Assembly: GCA_015075625.1 (NCBI GenBank) | Contig: JABTTZ010000002.1 | Span: 682,001 to 746,000 of the forward strand | Length of the DNA: 64,000 bases | Direction of reading: 5' to 3' | From: Anaerolineales bacterium | GTDB lineage: Bacteria > Chloroflexota > Anaerolineae > Aggregatilineales > UBA2796 | In this document: positions 34,536-45,000 of the stretch, one piece after another | Layout: the number at the start of each line of letters is the position of its first letter | Numbering within the stretch: position 1 is the first letter of the stretch | Translations under genes and position numbers: made by a program | Notes under the pieces: generated by a model | Seen by the model: the letters and a program-made list of their open reading frames with translations, nothing else | Told to the model about the DNA's origin: nothing | Database searches by the model: none

Positions 34536-35738
34536 ATGTCCATGCTTCCTACCCCCCCACATCCGGTCTACCTTGATCACAGCGCCACCACTCCCACCGA
34601 TCCGCGTGTTTTGGAGGCGATGCTCCCTTATTTCAATGAGATTTACGGCAATCCCTCCTCCTCGCATAGTTTTGGACGCAAGGCAAAGAACGCCATTGAA
34701 AAAGCACGGGGGACGTTGGCAAAACTCTTAAACGCCAAGCGGCAAGAACTTATCTTCACCGCCTGCGGGACAGAGAGTGATAACCTCGCCTTGCGCGGTG
34801 TGGCGGCGGCGGCGGGAAAACCGGTTCACCTCTATACGGCGCGGACAGAACATCACGCCGTGAGCCACACCGCCGATCAATGGGCGGCGCAGCACCCCGA
34901 TGCCGCCGTGACATGGTTGCCAGTCACCACCGAAGGGCGCATCACCGCTGAGGCGCTAGAACACGCCCTTGTTAGGTGTCGTCCCGAAACAGTACCCCTC
35001 GTCAGCATTATGTATGCCAACAACGAAGTGGGGACAATCCAGCCGATTGCCGAACTCGCCGCTATTGCCCATGCGCATGGGGCGCTTTTTCATACCGACG
35101 CGGTGCAGGCGGCGGGGCAGCTTTCGCTCGATGTGCAAGCGCTAGGCGTTGATCTGCTCTCGCTGTCTGCCCATAAATTTTACGGTCCAAAAGGGGTCGG
35201 GTTACTTTACGTTCGTGAAGGGGTTGCCCTTGCCCCCGCACAGACAGGGGGTGGACAAGAGGACAACCGTCGTGCCGGGACGCATAATGTCCCCTTGATC
35301 ATCGGCATGGCGCGGGCGCTCGAACTTGCCTATACCGAACTTGATGAACGAGTCGCCCATTACCGCCATATGCGAGATCGGCTGATTGATGGCATTCTCG
35401 CCGCGGTCCCGGGTGCACGACTCAGTGGGGCGGGCAAAGCAGATCGGCTACCGTGTCACGCCAGTTTTATTGTTGAGTCCATTGATGTGAACATGCTCCT
35501 GATGCACCTTGATATGGCAGGGGTTGCCGCCAGCAGCGGCTCTGCCTGCAACACAGGCAGCCCGCAGCCCTCGGACGTGCTGACCGCAATGGGCTACCCA
35601 GAGGCATTGGCGTTGGGCGGTTTGCGCCTCACGGTGGGGCGTGGCACAACCGACGCGGACATTAATCATGTTTTAGCTGTTTTGCCAGAGGTGGTTCAGC
35701 GCGTGCGCACTGTCCGCGAGGTGCAGACGGTGCGTTGA
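34536..35738 (+). CDS. iscS: Cysteine desulfurase (IscS/NifS family)
   Basis: PLP enzyme that mobilises sulfur from cysteine for Fe-S clusters and thio-modified tRNA or cofactors, 400 residues. VYLDHSATTPTDPRVLEAML opens the protein, the PLP Lys lies in LLSLSAHKFYGPKGVGLLYV near residue 210, and the catalytic Cys in ASSGSACNTGSPQPSDVL near 335. The SSGSAC..GS spacing is that of group I (IscS/NifS). No iscU or sufB neighbours; molybdopterin genes lie 20 kb away. The symbol reflects the family, not a proved Isc role. Confidence 0.92.
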   Translation: MSMLPTPPHPVYLDHSATTPTDPRVLEAMLPYFNEIYGNPSSSHSFGRKAKNAIEKARGTLAKLLNAKRQELIFTACGTESDNLALRGVAAAAGKPVHLYTARTEHHAVSHTADQWAAQHPDAAVTWLPVTTEGRITAEALEHALVRCRPETVPLVSIMYANNEVGTIQPIAELAAIAHAHGALFHTDAVQAAGQLSLDVQALGVDLLSLSAHKFYGPKGVGLLYVREGVALAPAQTGGGQEDNRRAGTHNVPLIIGMARALELAYTELDERVAHYRHMRDRLIDGILAAVPGARLSGAGKADRLPCHASFIVESIDVNMLLMHLDMAGVAASSGSACNTGSPQPSDVLTAMGYPEALALGGLRLTVGRGTTDADINHVLAVLPEVVQRVRTVREVQTVR

Positions 35739-35920
35739 GGCACAGCCGCCGAGTCCTTATCTCCCCTTTGCCCACAGTGGGCGAGGGGGGTCGCAAGGTT
35801 GTAACCCCGCCGTTGTATTTTTGTGATTTTTTGTCTCGCCAATAGCCCCATTAGGGGTGTATACCCACGCAAAAGACCCCTTCACCCCCCCGCTAATGGG
35901 TGTATCTTTTGTAACCACCA
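35739..35920. other. Gene-free spacer with short inverted repeats
   Basis: Contains a CCCTTTGCCC-ACA-GTGGGCGAGGGG-type hairpin and two related CCATTAGGGGTGTAT / CTAATGGGTGTATC segments near 35847-35915. No gene is visible. It precedes the promoter and leader of the PLP decarboxylase. Confidence 0.4.
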
Positions 35921-35948
35921 TTGACGCTCCGCAAGGGTGTTGTATGAT
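35921..35948 (+). promoter_or_regulatory. Promoter with a long structured leader before the PLP decarboxylase
   Basis: TTGACG (35921-35926), a 16-bp spacer and TATGAT (35943-35948) predict a start near 35956, leaving a leader of about 245 nt. The leader has an AATCCG/CGGATT hairpin (near 35962-35980), a TTCG-type small hairpin, a 35-codon open frame (35982-36089, beginning MFFHVEMVLRAQ) and a TCACCG/CGGTGA hairpin near 36118-36141 followed by TTGTTTG. This could be a regulatory leader; no known riboswitch was recognised. Confidence 0.45.
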
Positions 35949-36201
35949 TCACCTCATCTGAATCCGATAGTCACGGATTGTATGTTTTTCCATGTAGAAA
36001 TGGTGCTTCGCGCCCAACTTTTGCGGCACACAGTGGGATTATCAGAATTGCTCTGCGTCCCCAACAAGCCGCCTTTCTTCCCCCACTAGCGGGCGGGACT
36101 CGCGCTGAAATGCCTCGTCACCGTCCCTAAGGGGGCGGTGATTGTTTGTGTATCGACCTTGACCAGATTCACGACGAGCGCATAACCAGCGAAAAGAGGA
36201 C

Positions 36202-37638
36202 ATGACCGCTTTACCACGTACCCTCAAAACGATCTCTGTACCGACCCGTGAAACACTGCCGGCGCTGCCCGATGTGGCGTCTGCGCCCACCCTTCCCGAA
36301 GGCTTTGCTGTCTACGACGGACGCTTGATCCATCGTGGGCTTGATCTGATGCGTCTAGCAGAAACGCCGATGCCCTATCAGGGGACACTGGTGAAACCAA
36401 CGACGCCCCTTTATATCCGCCGCGTGGAGGCATTGCGGAACAATCTCCACGCCCTTCAGGATTGGTTTGCCGAAGCCGCCCGCGACCTTGACTATCCGGG
36501 CAGCCTGACGGTGGCTTTCGCCAGCAAAGCGAACCCCGCTGCGCCTGTTGCCAAGACGCTGCTCCAAGCGGGGGCAGCCTATGAGTGTTCCTCCGCCTCA
36601 GATGTGCAGATTGTGCAGCACGCAGCGGCGCAAGGCTGGCTAGATCGCTCTCGGACAATCCTTGCCAATGGCTTCAAAATTCCCGTCTATGCCAACGCCT
36701 TGATCGGCTTACGAGCAGCGGGGTTTGCCCATGTCTTGCCTATTTTTGACGATCTGGAGGAAATCGAACCCTTTGCCGAATCCGGCTTGCCCTTTGAGGT
36801 GGGGTTGCGTTCGCGGACGGATTCTGACCATGCCAACCGCTTTGGCTTGAGCCTGCCCGACATGCTGACGGCGGCGACGTGCATCGCGGCGACGGGGACG
36901 CTCCGCCTGACGACCTTCCATGCCATGCAGACGGTCTCCGCCTCGAAAGGGTTGCCGTATCAATCGGCATTGGTGAACAGCCTCCGCCGTTATGCCGCAC
37001 TGCGGCGGCACGCTCCAACCCTGCATCGCTTCAATTTTGGCGGTGGGCTGCCGGGGCGCACCTCTGGGATGGATTTTGAGGATTGGCTGTACCGGACGTT
37101 GGGGACAATCCTCGCCGTGTGCCGTGAGGAAGGCATCCCTGCGCCAGACGTGATCTTTGAGTGTGGGCGCTACCTCGTCCAAAATCATGCCAGCCGCCTG
37201 TTTCGCATCGTCAAAACGCGGATGGGTGAGGACGGCATCCCCTACTACATGGTCGATGGGAGCATCATGAGCAGCTTTCCCGATGCGTGGGCGTTGGGCG
37301 ATGCATTCACTGTGCTGCCTGTGAACAACTGGGATGGGGCGTTCATTCCAGCGCGGTTGGCGGGGCTAACCTGCGATCATGATGATGTCTACCCAACGCG
37401 GAAAATGGATGATATTCCCTTGCTGCTGCCAGCCAATGCGCGGGGGTTGGTCGTTGGCTTTTTCGATTGTGGGGCGTATCAAGAAACGCTTGGCGGGCGG
37501 GGTGGGGCAAAACACTGCCTGCTCTCGGAAGGCTCGGAGGTGATCCTTGATGAGGATAGTGGGGCGTTTGAGGTGGAACACTATGCCCCGCCGCAAAGCG
37601 TAACGCATATGCTCGCCAATATGGGCTACGGGGTATAA
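36202..37638 (+). CDS. PLP-dependent decarboxylase, alanine-racemase fold (Orn/DAP/Arg decarboxylase 2 family)
   Basis: 478 residues. The PLP Lys is in LTVAFASKANPAAPVAKTLL near residue 110, with YECSSASDVQIVQHA after it, the His/Gly-rich RFNFGGGLPGRTSG near 280 and the phosphate-side VIFECGRYLVQNHASRLFRI near 320. The catalytic-Cys-like loop GFFDCGAYQETLGG is near the end. It decarboxylates a basic or diamino acid by family, but whether arginine, ornithine, diaminopimelate or carboxynorspermidine cannot be read. With lysine apparently made through aminoadipate, a polyamine role is as likely as DapA-type lysine synthesis. AGAGGAC precedes the start. Confidence 0.85.
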   Translation: MTALPRTLKTISVPTRETLPALPDVASAPTLPEGFAVYDGRLIHRGLDLMRLAETPMPYQGTLVKPTTPLYIRRVEALRNNLHALQDWFAEAARDLDYPGSLTVAFASKANPAAPVAKTLLQAGAAYECSSASDVQIVQHAAAQGWLDRSRTILANGFKIPVYANALIGLRAAGFAHVLPIFDDLEEIEPFAESGLPFEVGLRSRTDSDHANRFGLSLPDMLTAATCIAATGTLRLTTFHAMQTVSASKGLPYQSALVNSLRRYAALRRHAPTLHRFNFGGGLPGRTSGMDFEDWLYRTLGTILAVCREEGIPAPDVIFECGRYLVQNHASRLFRIVKTRMGEDGIPYYMVDGSIMSSFPDAWALGDAFTVLPVNNWDGAFIPARLAGLTCDHDDVYPTRKMDDIPLLLPANARGLVVGFFDCGAYQETLGGRGGAKHCLLSEGSEVILDEDSGAFEVEHYAPPQSVTHMLANMGYGV

Positions 37639-37861
37639 TCTGTTGTAGGGGGCGCATAACCATGCGCCCACCCCACTCCCGCACCTCTGTAGGGGCGCTC
37701 CAGAGAACGTCCGCCTGTGCTTTCCTACCCCTTCCCTTCAACGTTTACTCACCAAAAACCCATAAAACCGTTGCAGCGAGCCTCTCCAGTTTGCGACGTT
37801 TTTGCGGCGCCCCCCAGTATACTTTGTCTATCTTGGTCATAACCTAAGGAGTTCACCTACC

Positions 37862-39400
37862 ATGATTACTGTGAAACGCTCGGCGCTCTTTCGTCTTTTC
37901 CTCTTAATTTTGGTCGCCGCCGTCCTCCCCTATGGGGTGGGTATGCCCACTCAGGCGGCGTCAGGAGCGGTGATCACCGTTGCTAACGCCTCGAACATGG
38001 CAGAGGCACACCGCTTAGGACGAGGGATTGTCCGTCACGCCACCTTCACCCCCGATGGCGAGAAAATCCTCGCTGCTAGCACAATTGGCGTATGGATCTA
38101 CGAAGCAGCGGCGCTGAACACCCCCACCGAACCCACCTATTTCCCCACCAAAGCCCGTGTGCGCACCGTTGCAGGCAACAGCGCCAACACCCAAATGGCG
38201 GTGGCGATGGGTGCTATCGTTGAATTTTGGACAAGTGCTGGCGAGGTGAAGGGGACGTTCGATGCAAAGAGCGAAGTGACGACTATTGCCTACAGTCCAG
38301 ATGGGGCGTTCTTGGCGGTGGGCGTTTACCAAAAGGTATTTTTGATCGATGCTACATCCTTTGCCCAAAAAGCCGAACTCGTCTTGAAGGGGGCGGTCTA
38401 TGGGACAGTCTTTAGCCTTGATGGAAAAGTGCTTTATGTCGCCAGCGGCGAGCCGCTTCTGCGTGCCTTTAGCACCTCTACCTATGAAGAAGTGGGTTCG
38501 GCAAAGACACAAGGCAACGACATTCGCGTGTTAGCCCTCTCTGCTGATGGCACACGCCTTGCCACTGGCACACAGAATAAGATTGTTCAGATTTGGAATA
38601 CGGCGGACTTCACCGAGGCAGCCCAAATCACCCTAGTGCAAGCGAACGGCGTCTATGGCTTATCGTTCAGCCCCAATGGTGAAGAACTTGCCATTGCCGG
38701 AACGAATATTCGCCTCTATTTTGTCTCCGCCAAAGGCGGCGAGACTCAAGAATCAGAGGCGAATGAACCCCGTATTGGCACGATCCAAGCGCTGCAATAT
38801 AGCAAGGATGGGAAAAACGTCCTCCTTTCTGGCTTTAACAGCGATGGGGCGGTTCTCCTGTGGGGCGTCCAAGCCCGCACACTTTCCAGCGCTGTCCAAG
38901 CCCACACACGCGAAATGTTGGTGGCAACGTTCAGCCCAGATAGCAAGCACCTTCTTTTCGGTGGGGCGTCACGCAGTGTCGGATTCTGGGATACAGAGAG
39001 CAACGACGCGCTCAACACCACCAAGCAAATTCCCGATGTGTTTGCTGGCGGCTCCTCTGAGAATCAGACCGCTGCGCTGATTGCCCCTGATGGTAGCTTT
39101 GGTGCCGCTGTCAGCGGTTACGATGTCCAGCTTTTTGACCCCAAAACCGGCGCTAAAGGGATCACCCTAAAGAGCGGCAGCCGTTTCGTCGGAGTCACCC
39201 TCGCTATCAGCCCGGACAGCACCCTCATTGCCTTTGGGTTGGATGATGGGATTCGCATCTATGAGGCAAAGACGGGCAGCTTGTTAGCCACGCTCGTTGG
39301 GCATACAGCGTCGGTGCGTTCGCTCGCCTTCAGCCCCGATCAGACGATGTTGGCATCGGCAAGCTATGACGGCACCGTGCGTATCTGGCGGGTGAAGTAG
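37862..39400 (+). CDS. Secreted WD40-repeat propeller protein
   Basis: About 512 residues. Start 37862 has AAGGAG upstream and gives a signal peptide (MITVKRSALFRLFLLILVAA, cleavage near Gln-Ala-Ala); the frame is open 20 codons earlier. The mature part has repeated blades such as IAYSPDGAFLAVGVYQKVFL, RVLALSADGTRLATGTQNKI, LVATFSPDSKHLLFGGASRS and VRSLAFSPDQTMLASASYDG, ending WRVK. Enough repeats for one or two seven-blade propellers. Extracellular scaffold is inferred; no enzymatic residue is recognisable. Confidence 0.9.
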   Translation: MITVKRSALFRLFLLILVAAVLPYGVGMPTQAASGAVITVANASNMAEAHRLGRGIVRHATFTPDGEKILAASTIGVWIYEAAALNTPTEPTYFPTKARVRTVAGNSANTQMAVAMGAIVEFWTSAGEVKGTFDAKSEVTTIAYSPDGAFLAVGVYQKVFLIDATSFAQKAELVLKGAVYGTVFSLDGKVLYVASGEPLLRAFSTSTYEEVGSAKTQGNDIRVLALSADGTRLATGTQNKIVQIWNTADFTEAAQITLVQANGVYGLSFSPNGEELAIAGTNIRLYFVSAKGGETQESEANEPRIGTIQALQYSKDGKNVLLSGFNSDGAVLLWGVQARTLSSAVQAHTREMLVATFSPDSKHLLFGGASRSVGFWDTESNDALNTTKQIPDVFAGGSSENQTAALIAPDGSFGAAVSGYDVQLFDPKTGAKGITLKSGSRFVGVTLAISPDSTLIAFGLDDGIRIYEAKTGSLLATLVGHTASVRSLAFSPDQTMLASASYDGTVRIWRVK

Positions 39401-39513
39401 AGGCGGACTACGGCGCGAAACGGTTGAGCAAAGGATAACCACCTCGGTGAGGGTTGCCACCCCTTCTCCTGTACGCAGGGGAAGGGGTGGCGGTCAGGGA
39501 GTCTTCTCCGCCC

Positions 39514-40653
39514 TCACCCCTCCAACACCATCACCGTTTCTTCCACTAACTTCACCCACGAAAACCGCTCCAACCCATGTTGTGTGCGAGCGGCAAGGCG
39601 TTCAATCCGCCCTTCGTGAAAGGCTTTTCCCAGTGTCTCCCGCAGGGCATCTCCATTCGGGTGCGGCACAAGCCAGCCGTTCACCCCATCACGGATGATC
39701 TCTGGATTTCCACCCCGATCACTCGCAATCACCGGCGTCCCCATTTGAAGCGCCTCTAAAATCGTGTGTGATAGCCCTTCATAACCGGAATAAAGTGCCA
39801 GATAATCCGCCGCCCGCAGGTAGAGCGGTATTTTCTCACGGGGGAGCGCCCCAACAAATTGAATACGAGTGTTCACCCCCCACTGGTGAACCAATCCCCG
39901 TAAGCGGGGCATGTCCGGTCCTTCTCCAGCGACGACCAAAATGACCTTATGAACATCGCTTAGGGCAGTGATTAGGTGATCAATGCCCTTCCATGCCGTT
40001 AGACGCGCCGCCGTGAACAAATAGTGTCCATCGCCTGACCACCCTAGTGCTGACCGTGCCTCGCGTTTCGTCGCGCTCAACGCCGCTGGTGATCCCTCCA
40101 ATGCATTGTAAATAACCTGTACTTTATCCGCTGCCACCCCCCACCCAGTGACCATCCGCCCCAAGTAGGCACTCGGCACGATGATCCGATCCATCGCCAC
40201 CGCGTCTCGGCTGCGCAGCGTTTTATATGCCTCTACACGGGGTGCGTAGGCGCGCGTCTGAAAGGCATCGACATCCTCATCGGGCGGCAGCCACCCCCGC
40301 GTGACAGAGCGTTCCCACGCATAGTCCCCAACGATCTTCATCACCGTTCGCTTGGGCGGTTCACTCAGACGGGGCAAGCCAAAGGTGTTCAGGTAGATCA
40401 CATCTGCCCATCGCGCCAAGCGCTGGTAGGCAAGGGCATAGCGCAGCCAGCGGATCGGCGTCCCCACAAGGGGCAGTCGCCCAAAGGGGATACGTTGGAC
40501 GGGGTACGGGTAGCCGCTGCTTGGGGCGTTTCCATAGCTTAGCACGCGCACGCTGTGTCCGCGCTGTTGCAGTTCCGGCAGCAGACGGTAAAGATAGGTG
40601 GCGGGTCCGCCCGGATCAGGGTGAAAAATGCCAGAGGCGACGAGAATATTCAC
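39514..40653 (-). CDS. Family 4-type glycosyltransferase (GT-B)
   Basis: 379 residues with the GT4 pattern: N-terminal GGPATYLYRLLPELQQRGH, the hinge YLFTAARLTAWKGIDHLITAL near residue 215 and the donor-binding YSGYEGLSHTILEALQMGTP with DRGGNPEII near 300. It probably transfers a sugar from a nucleotide donor in surface polysaccharide or glycolipid synthesis. Acceptor unknown. It stands alone between convergent and codirectional envelope genes. Confidence 0.92.
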   Translation of the reverse strand: MNILVASGIFHPDPGGPATYLYRLLPELQQRGHSVRVLSYGNAPSSGYPYPVQRIPFGRLPLVGTPIRWLRYALAYQRLARWADVIYLNTFGLPRLSEPPKRTVMKIVGDYAWERSVTRGWLPPDEDVDAFQTRAYAPRVEAYKTLRSRDAVAMDRIIVPSAYLGRMVTGWGVAADKVQVIYNALEGSPAALSATKREARSALGWSGDGHYLFTAARLTAWKGIDHLITALSDVHKVILVVAGEGPDMPRLRGLVHQWGVNTRIQFVGALPREKIPLYLRAADYLALYSGYEGLSHTILEALQMGTPVIASDRGGNPEIIRDGVNGWLVPHPNGDALRETLGKAFHEGRIERLAARTQHGLERFSWVKLVEETVMVLEG

Positions 40654-40818
40654 GAGTGCAGTACCCTTTGAAAATGTTGTAGACTGCCCTATTGTCCTAC
40701 CGGAAACACGGCTGATCTCAGCCTATTGGTTCAGCGGGAGGGCAGGCGGACGCCCTATCGGGCATCCCTACACAAAATGCGGCGATCTTCTCACGAGAGA
40801 GGATGCTAGGTGAGGACA

Positions 40819-42084
40819 TTACCCCCCACCTCCCAACGCCACACGCACCATACAGGGCGGTAGATAACTGCTGGTTTGGTCAACCACCGTCAGCGTAAGC
40901 CAATAAACGCCCGGCGCAAAGAGGCTCGTATCCACCGTCCCCAAAATCCCCGCCGAAACAGGCGTCGGACTCGTCCCCACATTCCAAAGTTGGTCGCCCC
41001 CCTCTGTGCTGAGTTCGATCTTGTAGAAGGCGAAATTAGGCATGATCGCCTCGCCATAAAGAATTAGCGTCCCGCGTACCGTTGATCCCGGACGCGGGCT
41101 GTAGAGTTTCGCCCCCGCCGTTGTGCAGTGTTGGACATTCACCCCCGGCAGGATGCCCCCCATCTCTGGCGAGGGGATCGGCGGCAGAGGCGTTGCCGTT
41201 GGGACGCGGAAAAAACGCGGCGGCAGGGCGATCACCGCGCCGGCACGCAGCCGCCCATCACCTAAGCAGTTCCCTTCCACAAGCACCGTCATGCTCACCC
41301 CCGCCCGTGCCGCCAACCCAAAGAGGGTATCCCCCGCCCGCACAATGTATGCCGCCCATCCGGGGGGCGTTTGGCAAGGCGTGGCGTTTGCCCCCATCGC
41401 GATAGGGAGCGTTGGCGTGGCGGGCAGCAAGCTGGCAATGATCAACGGCGGAAAGGTGGGCGTCAGCGGGACTGCCGTCGGAAAGCGTATACCCACTGTC
41501 GGCGTCGCGGTGGGAATCGCTGTGGGGGTTCGGCTCTCAGGCGGCGTAGCCGTTATCGTGTCTGAGGGGCGTAGTGTCGCAGCGATGGTACGGCTCGCCG
41601 TTGCGCTTGGTTGGCGGCTTGGCGATGCACTGACCCGCGCCGTTCCCGTCGCTGTCGCTGTCGCCGTGAAGGTGCGCGTAATGCTGGCGGTGGGAGACTG
41701 TCCCTGTGTTGGGCGTGTCGTCACCGTGAATGTGGCGAAGGGACGCCCCATCGCAGAGGGGGCAATAGTCTGGCTCGCCGTCGGGGGTGGCGTTGGGCTT
41801 GCCGAAGGGCGCGTGGCGGTTGCCGTTGCTGTCGCCGGATTCGTTGGCGAGGCAGTTCCCCTTGATGGGGCAATTTCAGTGGGTGTTCTTGTTGGCATCT
41901 CTGTAGGCATTTCGAGAGTGACCGCTGCGGCGCTCACCGTCGTCCCCGCCATACCCATTGCGGGCGTCGTTGTTGGGCGTGCCGTCTGGCTGATCGTCAG
42001 CAGCAGCCCAAACGCCAGCGCCAACCCCAACGTGCCAATCACAATCAGGGCGATCAGAACTTCTCCGCTCAGGTCACGACGCAT
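40819..42084 (-). CDS. LysM protein with Thr/Pro-rich linker and Ig-like C-terminus
   Basis: 421 residues. One N-terminal membrane helix (LIVIGTLGLALAFGLLLTI), then about 170 residues of Thr/Ser/Pro/Ala low complexity. A LysM domain near 245-290 follows (AAYIVRAGDTLFGLAARAGV, RLRAGAVIALPPRF), then a beta-sandwich-like domain beginning LYSPRPGSTVRGTLILYGEA. It is anchored in the membrane and predicted to bind peptidoglycan-type glycans. Its start lies inside the end of the large kinase gene (11-bp overlap), so the two are coupled. Confidence 0.88.
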   Translation of the reverse strand: MRRDLSGEVLIALIVIGTLGLALAFGLLLTISQTARPTTTPAMGMAGTTVSAAAVTLEMPTEMPTRTPTEIAPSRGTASPTNPATATATATRPSASPTPPPTASQTIAPSAMGRPFATFTVTTRPTQGQSPTASITRTFTATATATGTARVSASPSRQPSATASRTIAATLRPSDTITATPPESRTPTAIPTATPTVGIRFPTAVPLTPTFPPLIIASLLPATPTLPIAMGANATPCQTPPGWAAYIVRAGDTLFGLAARAGVSMTVLVEGNCLGDGRLRAGAVIALPPRFFRVPTATPLPPIPSPEMGGILPGVNVQHCTTAGAKLYSPRPGSTVRGTLILYGEAIMPNFAFYKIELSTEGGDQLWNVGTSPTPVSAGILGTVDTSLFAPGVYWLTLTVVDQTSSYLPPCMVRVALGGGG

Positions 42085-45000
42085 GTACCGCCTGTCCCGC
42101 GAGGGGCAGCGCCACCAAGAAGGTGCTGCTCTCCCCCGCTTTACTCTCCAACCACAACCGCCCCTGATGTGCCTCTGTCAGCGCTTTCGCTACGGATAAG
42201 CCTACGCCAGTATCGCCTAACCCTTTCACCAGCGGCATATCGGCGCGGTGGAAGCGGCTGAACACGCGCCCCTGATCGTCCTGAGCAACACCGCCGCCAG
42301 TATCTTGCACGGCGATCAGGATCACGTCGCTGAGGGTCGGGGTTGTCTCTCCCGCCCCGTTTCGCCCCTGTCCGCCCTCTAGCGGCTGCTGTGCAAGTGC
42401 TGCCTTCACCGTGACCTCGCTATCCGTCGGACTGGCGCGGTAGGCATTGGAGAGCAGTTCGACAATCACCTGTGTCAGCGCCCCGCGATCCCCCCGTAGC
42501 GGCGGAATTGCCTCTGCCAAATCGAGATTCAGGGTGATTCCCTTCTCGCGGAACTGTGTCCGTGTGTTCGTGATCGCCACCTCAATGATTTCATTCATAT
42601 CAATGGCGTCTTCTTTCAGCCGCAGTTGACCAGTATCAATGGCGACAACCCGCACGAAATCTTCGATCAGCGTCGCCAAGCGATCCCCGTTCGCCTTCAC
42701 CCGCTGAAGGAACTGCCGCTGAAGCTCGCCCAAAATGCCCACCGTCTCGCCAAGCAGCAGATCGATGTAGGCGGTGATCGCGTTCAGCGGCGTGCGCAGT
42801 TCTTGGGCAACGCTCAACAAGACGGCGGCGGTTTCCTCGTCCAGCGCCCCGCCTTCTGCCTTGCCCGCCTCGGCGGGTTGATGCTTCATCTGCCGTTCAA
42901 CCTTCTCCCGCAGCGCCGTCACCATCTTTTGGGTGTTCAGCAGCTTATGCTCAAGCTCGCTGCGTTCCTCGGTCAGATGGTCAATCATCTTCTTCAACGC
43001 CCCAACGCCATCCGCCCCAAGCTGGTTCAGCAGTTCGCGGTTGCCTTCGATGCGTGCCGCCAGTTGATCGCGTTCGGTTTGGAGTGCCTGCCGTGCCGCC
43101 ATCAGCCGATCCCGATCCCCAATCAGGACGGATTTTTCAGTCAACGTCTGATTCAGATCGTGATAAACGCGGTTGCGATCCACAATGGCGGCGTCAAGGT
43201 CTGCCTTCAGCGCGTCAAGTTCCGCTGCCATTGCCATCCGCTCCGCCTCCCAATTGACGGGTGCATGGCTCAACACATCGCGCTGCCGCATGAGGACTTC
43301 GCCATCTTGCGCCATCCGCTTCAGGGCGTTTTCCAGCGTGGCAATGCGGGCGTCGCGCTCTTTCTCCCGCACGATGCGATCTTTGAACTTATTGAACTCG
43401 CCAATCAGTAGGTTACGCTCCCGAATGGCGCGTTCAGCCGCCTCTTTGTAGCGCCCCCGTTCCTCACTGATCTGCATGATTGTCCCCACCAGCCCACCCT
43501 GTGGGACATCTATACCCAAGCCCGCAAGCTGTGCGTTCACCTCCATCAGACTGCGGCGCAGGTGATCGCGTTCTATCGTCAGGCGTGATTTTTCTTCGGA
43601 AAGGCGGGTGAGCATGTCTTTCAAGACAGCAGGCGCGGCAACTTCCCCTTTGTTATGGCTGCGCACGGCGGCAAGTTCGCCTTCTAGCTGCTCTTTCATC
43701 ATGTAGAGTTCGTCGCGCTCTTGGGTGAGCAGTTCAATCGCCGTTTTGTAAAGTTCTTCCTCCCCCCCGCCGCTGACCGTCGCCAACTGGGTTTGCGCCT
43801 CTTGAAGTGCCTGCATCAGCCGCTCACGCTCTGCCTCAAGCGTGCTGCGCTCTACTTGGATACGCTCCATCCGCTGCGAAATAGACAGCCCTTCGGGGTC
43901 GCTGGCGGCGATCTCACTGAGTCGGCTGCGCTCAAAATCAAGTTCAATTTGCAGTTCGCGGACTTTCCCGCTTAGGGCGTTGATCTGGGCGCGGGCGCTC
44001 TCTAGGGATTGCTGCATCCCCAAACGGGCGGCGCTTGGCGCTTCGGCGGGGAGGGCGCTCTCTCCGCTTGGGGGCTGCCGTGCCTCGATCACCGCACGGC
44101 GGGCGGCGCGGCTAATGCCGACCATCCGCGCCGCAATCGGCGCAAGCGAATCGAGCAGGCGCTTTTCATTCTGACGTAAATCGCGCTGTGTATAGGGCAT
44201 TGCCACCAGCAGCGCCCCGATGATTTCCCCGTCGCGGGTCAGTGGTTGAAAGTACACCGGACCCATCGTTTGAATATCCAAACGGGAATAGACATCGGTA
44301 ATTTCGCTTAGGCTGATCGCCGCTGTGAGCATCCGCTGCGAGCGCTCTATAAGCGCCGTCTGAAGGGTGGGCTGTTCGTCCAGTTTGAACGCCATCGCCG
44401 CGATATGGCGGTTTTTGCTGGCGTCATAGGCAGCGATCACATCGGCGTAATCGCGTTCTTCCACCACCAGCAAAGCGCAAACATCCGCCTTCAACAGCGA
44501 ACAAGCGGCGATAACCACTTGGCGGGGGAGGTCTTCCGGCGCTTCGCGCTCCAAAATGACGCCAATCGTTCGCAGCAGCGTCATCGATTCGCGTTCTTGG
44601 GTGGTGTCCACAAGATTATTCGAGATCGTCGTCAGGGTGGAAACAGTTGCCTCCGCCGCTCGTTCGTGGATTGCCATCGTCAGGCGCTCCACAACCATGC
44701 GGTAGATAGCCACCGGCAAAAGCGGCATGGCGGCAAGGAAGGCAAGGCGGATCGCGCCGGAATCATCGCCGCTTACGGGGACGCCACCGCTCAGGCTGAT
44801 CAGGGTATAGAGGTAGCCGGCGAGGATGATCGCAAAAAACAAGACTTTTAGCGGCGCATCAGGCGTTTTCCGAAAGCGCCACAGAATGGCAAGCGTGAAC
44901 AATCCCGCCAGCGCCGCCGTCGTCGCCGTCCATAAAATACCCGCCGAACTGGGCGTGAAGGCTAGTCCCTCACGGTAGCGGTTGTACCATTGGGCTGCCG

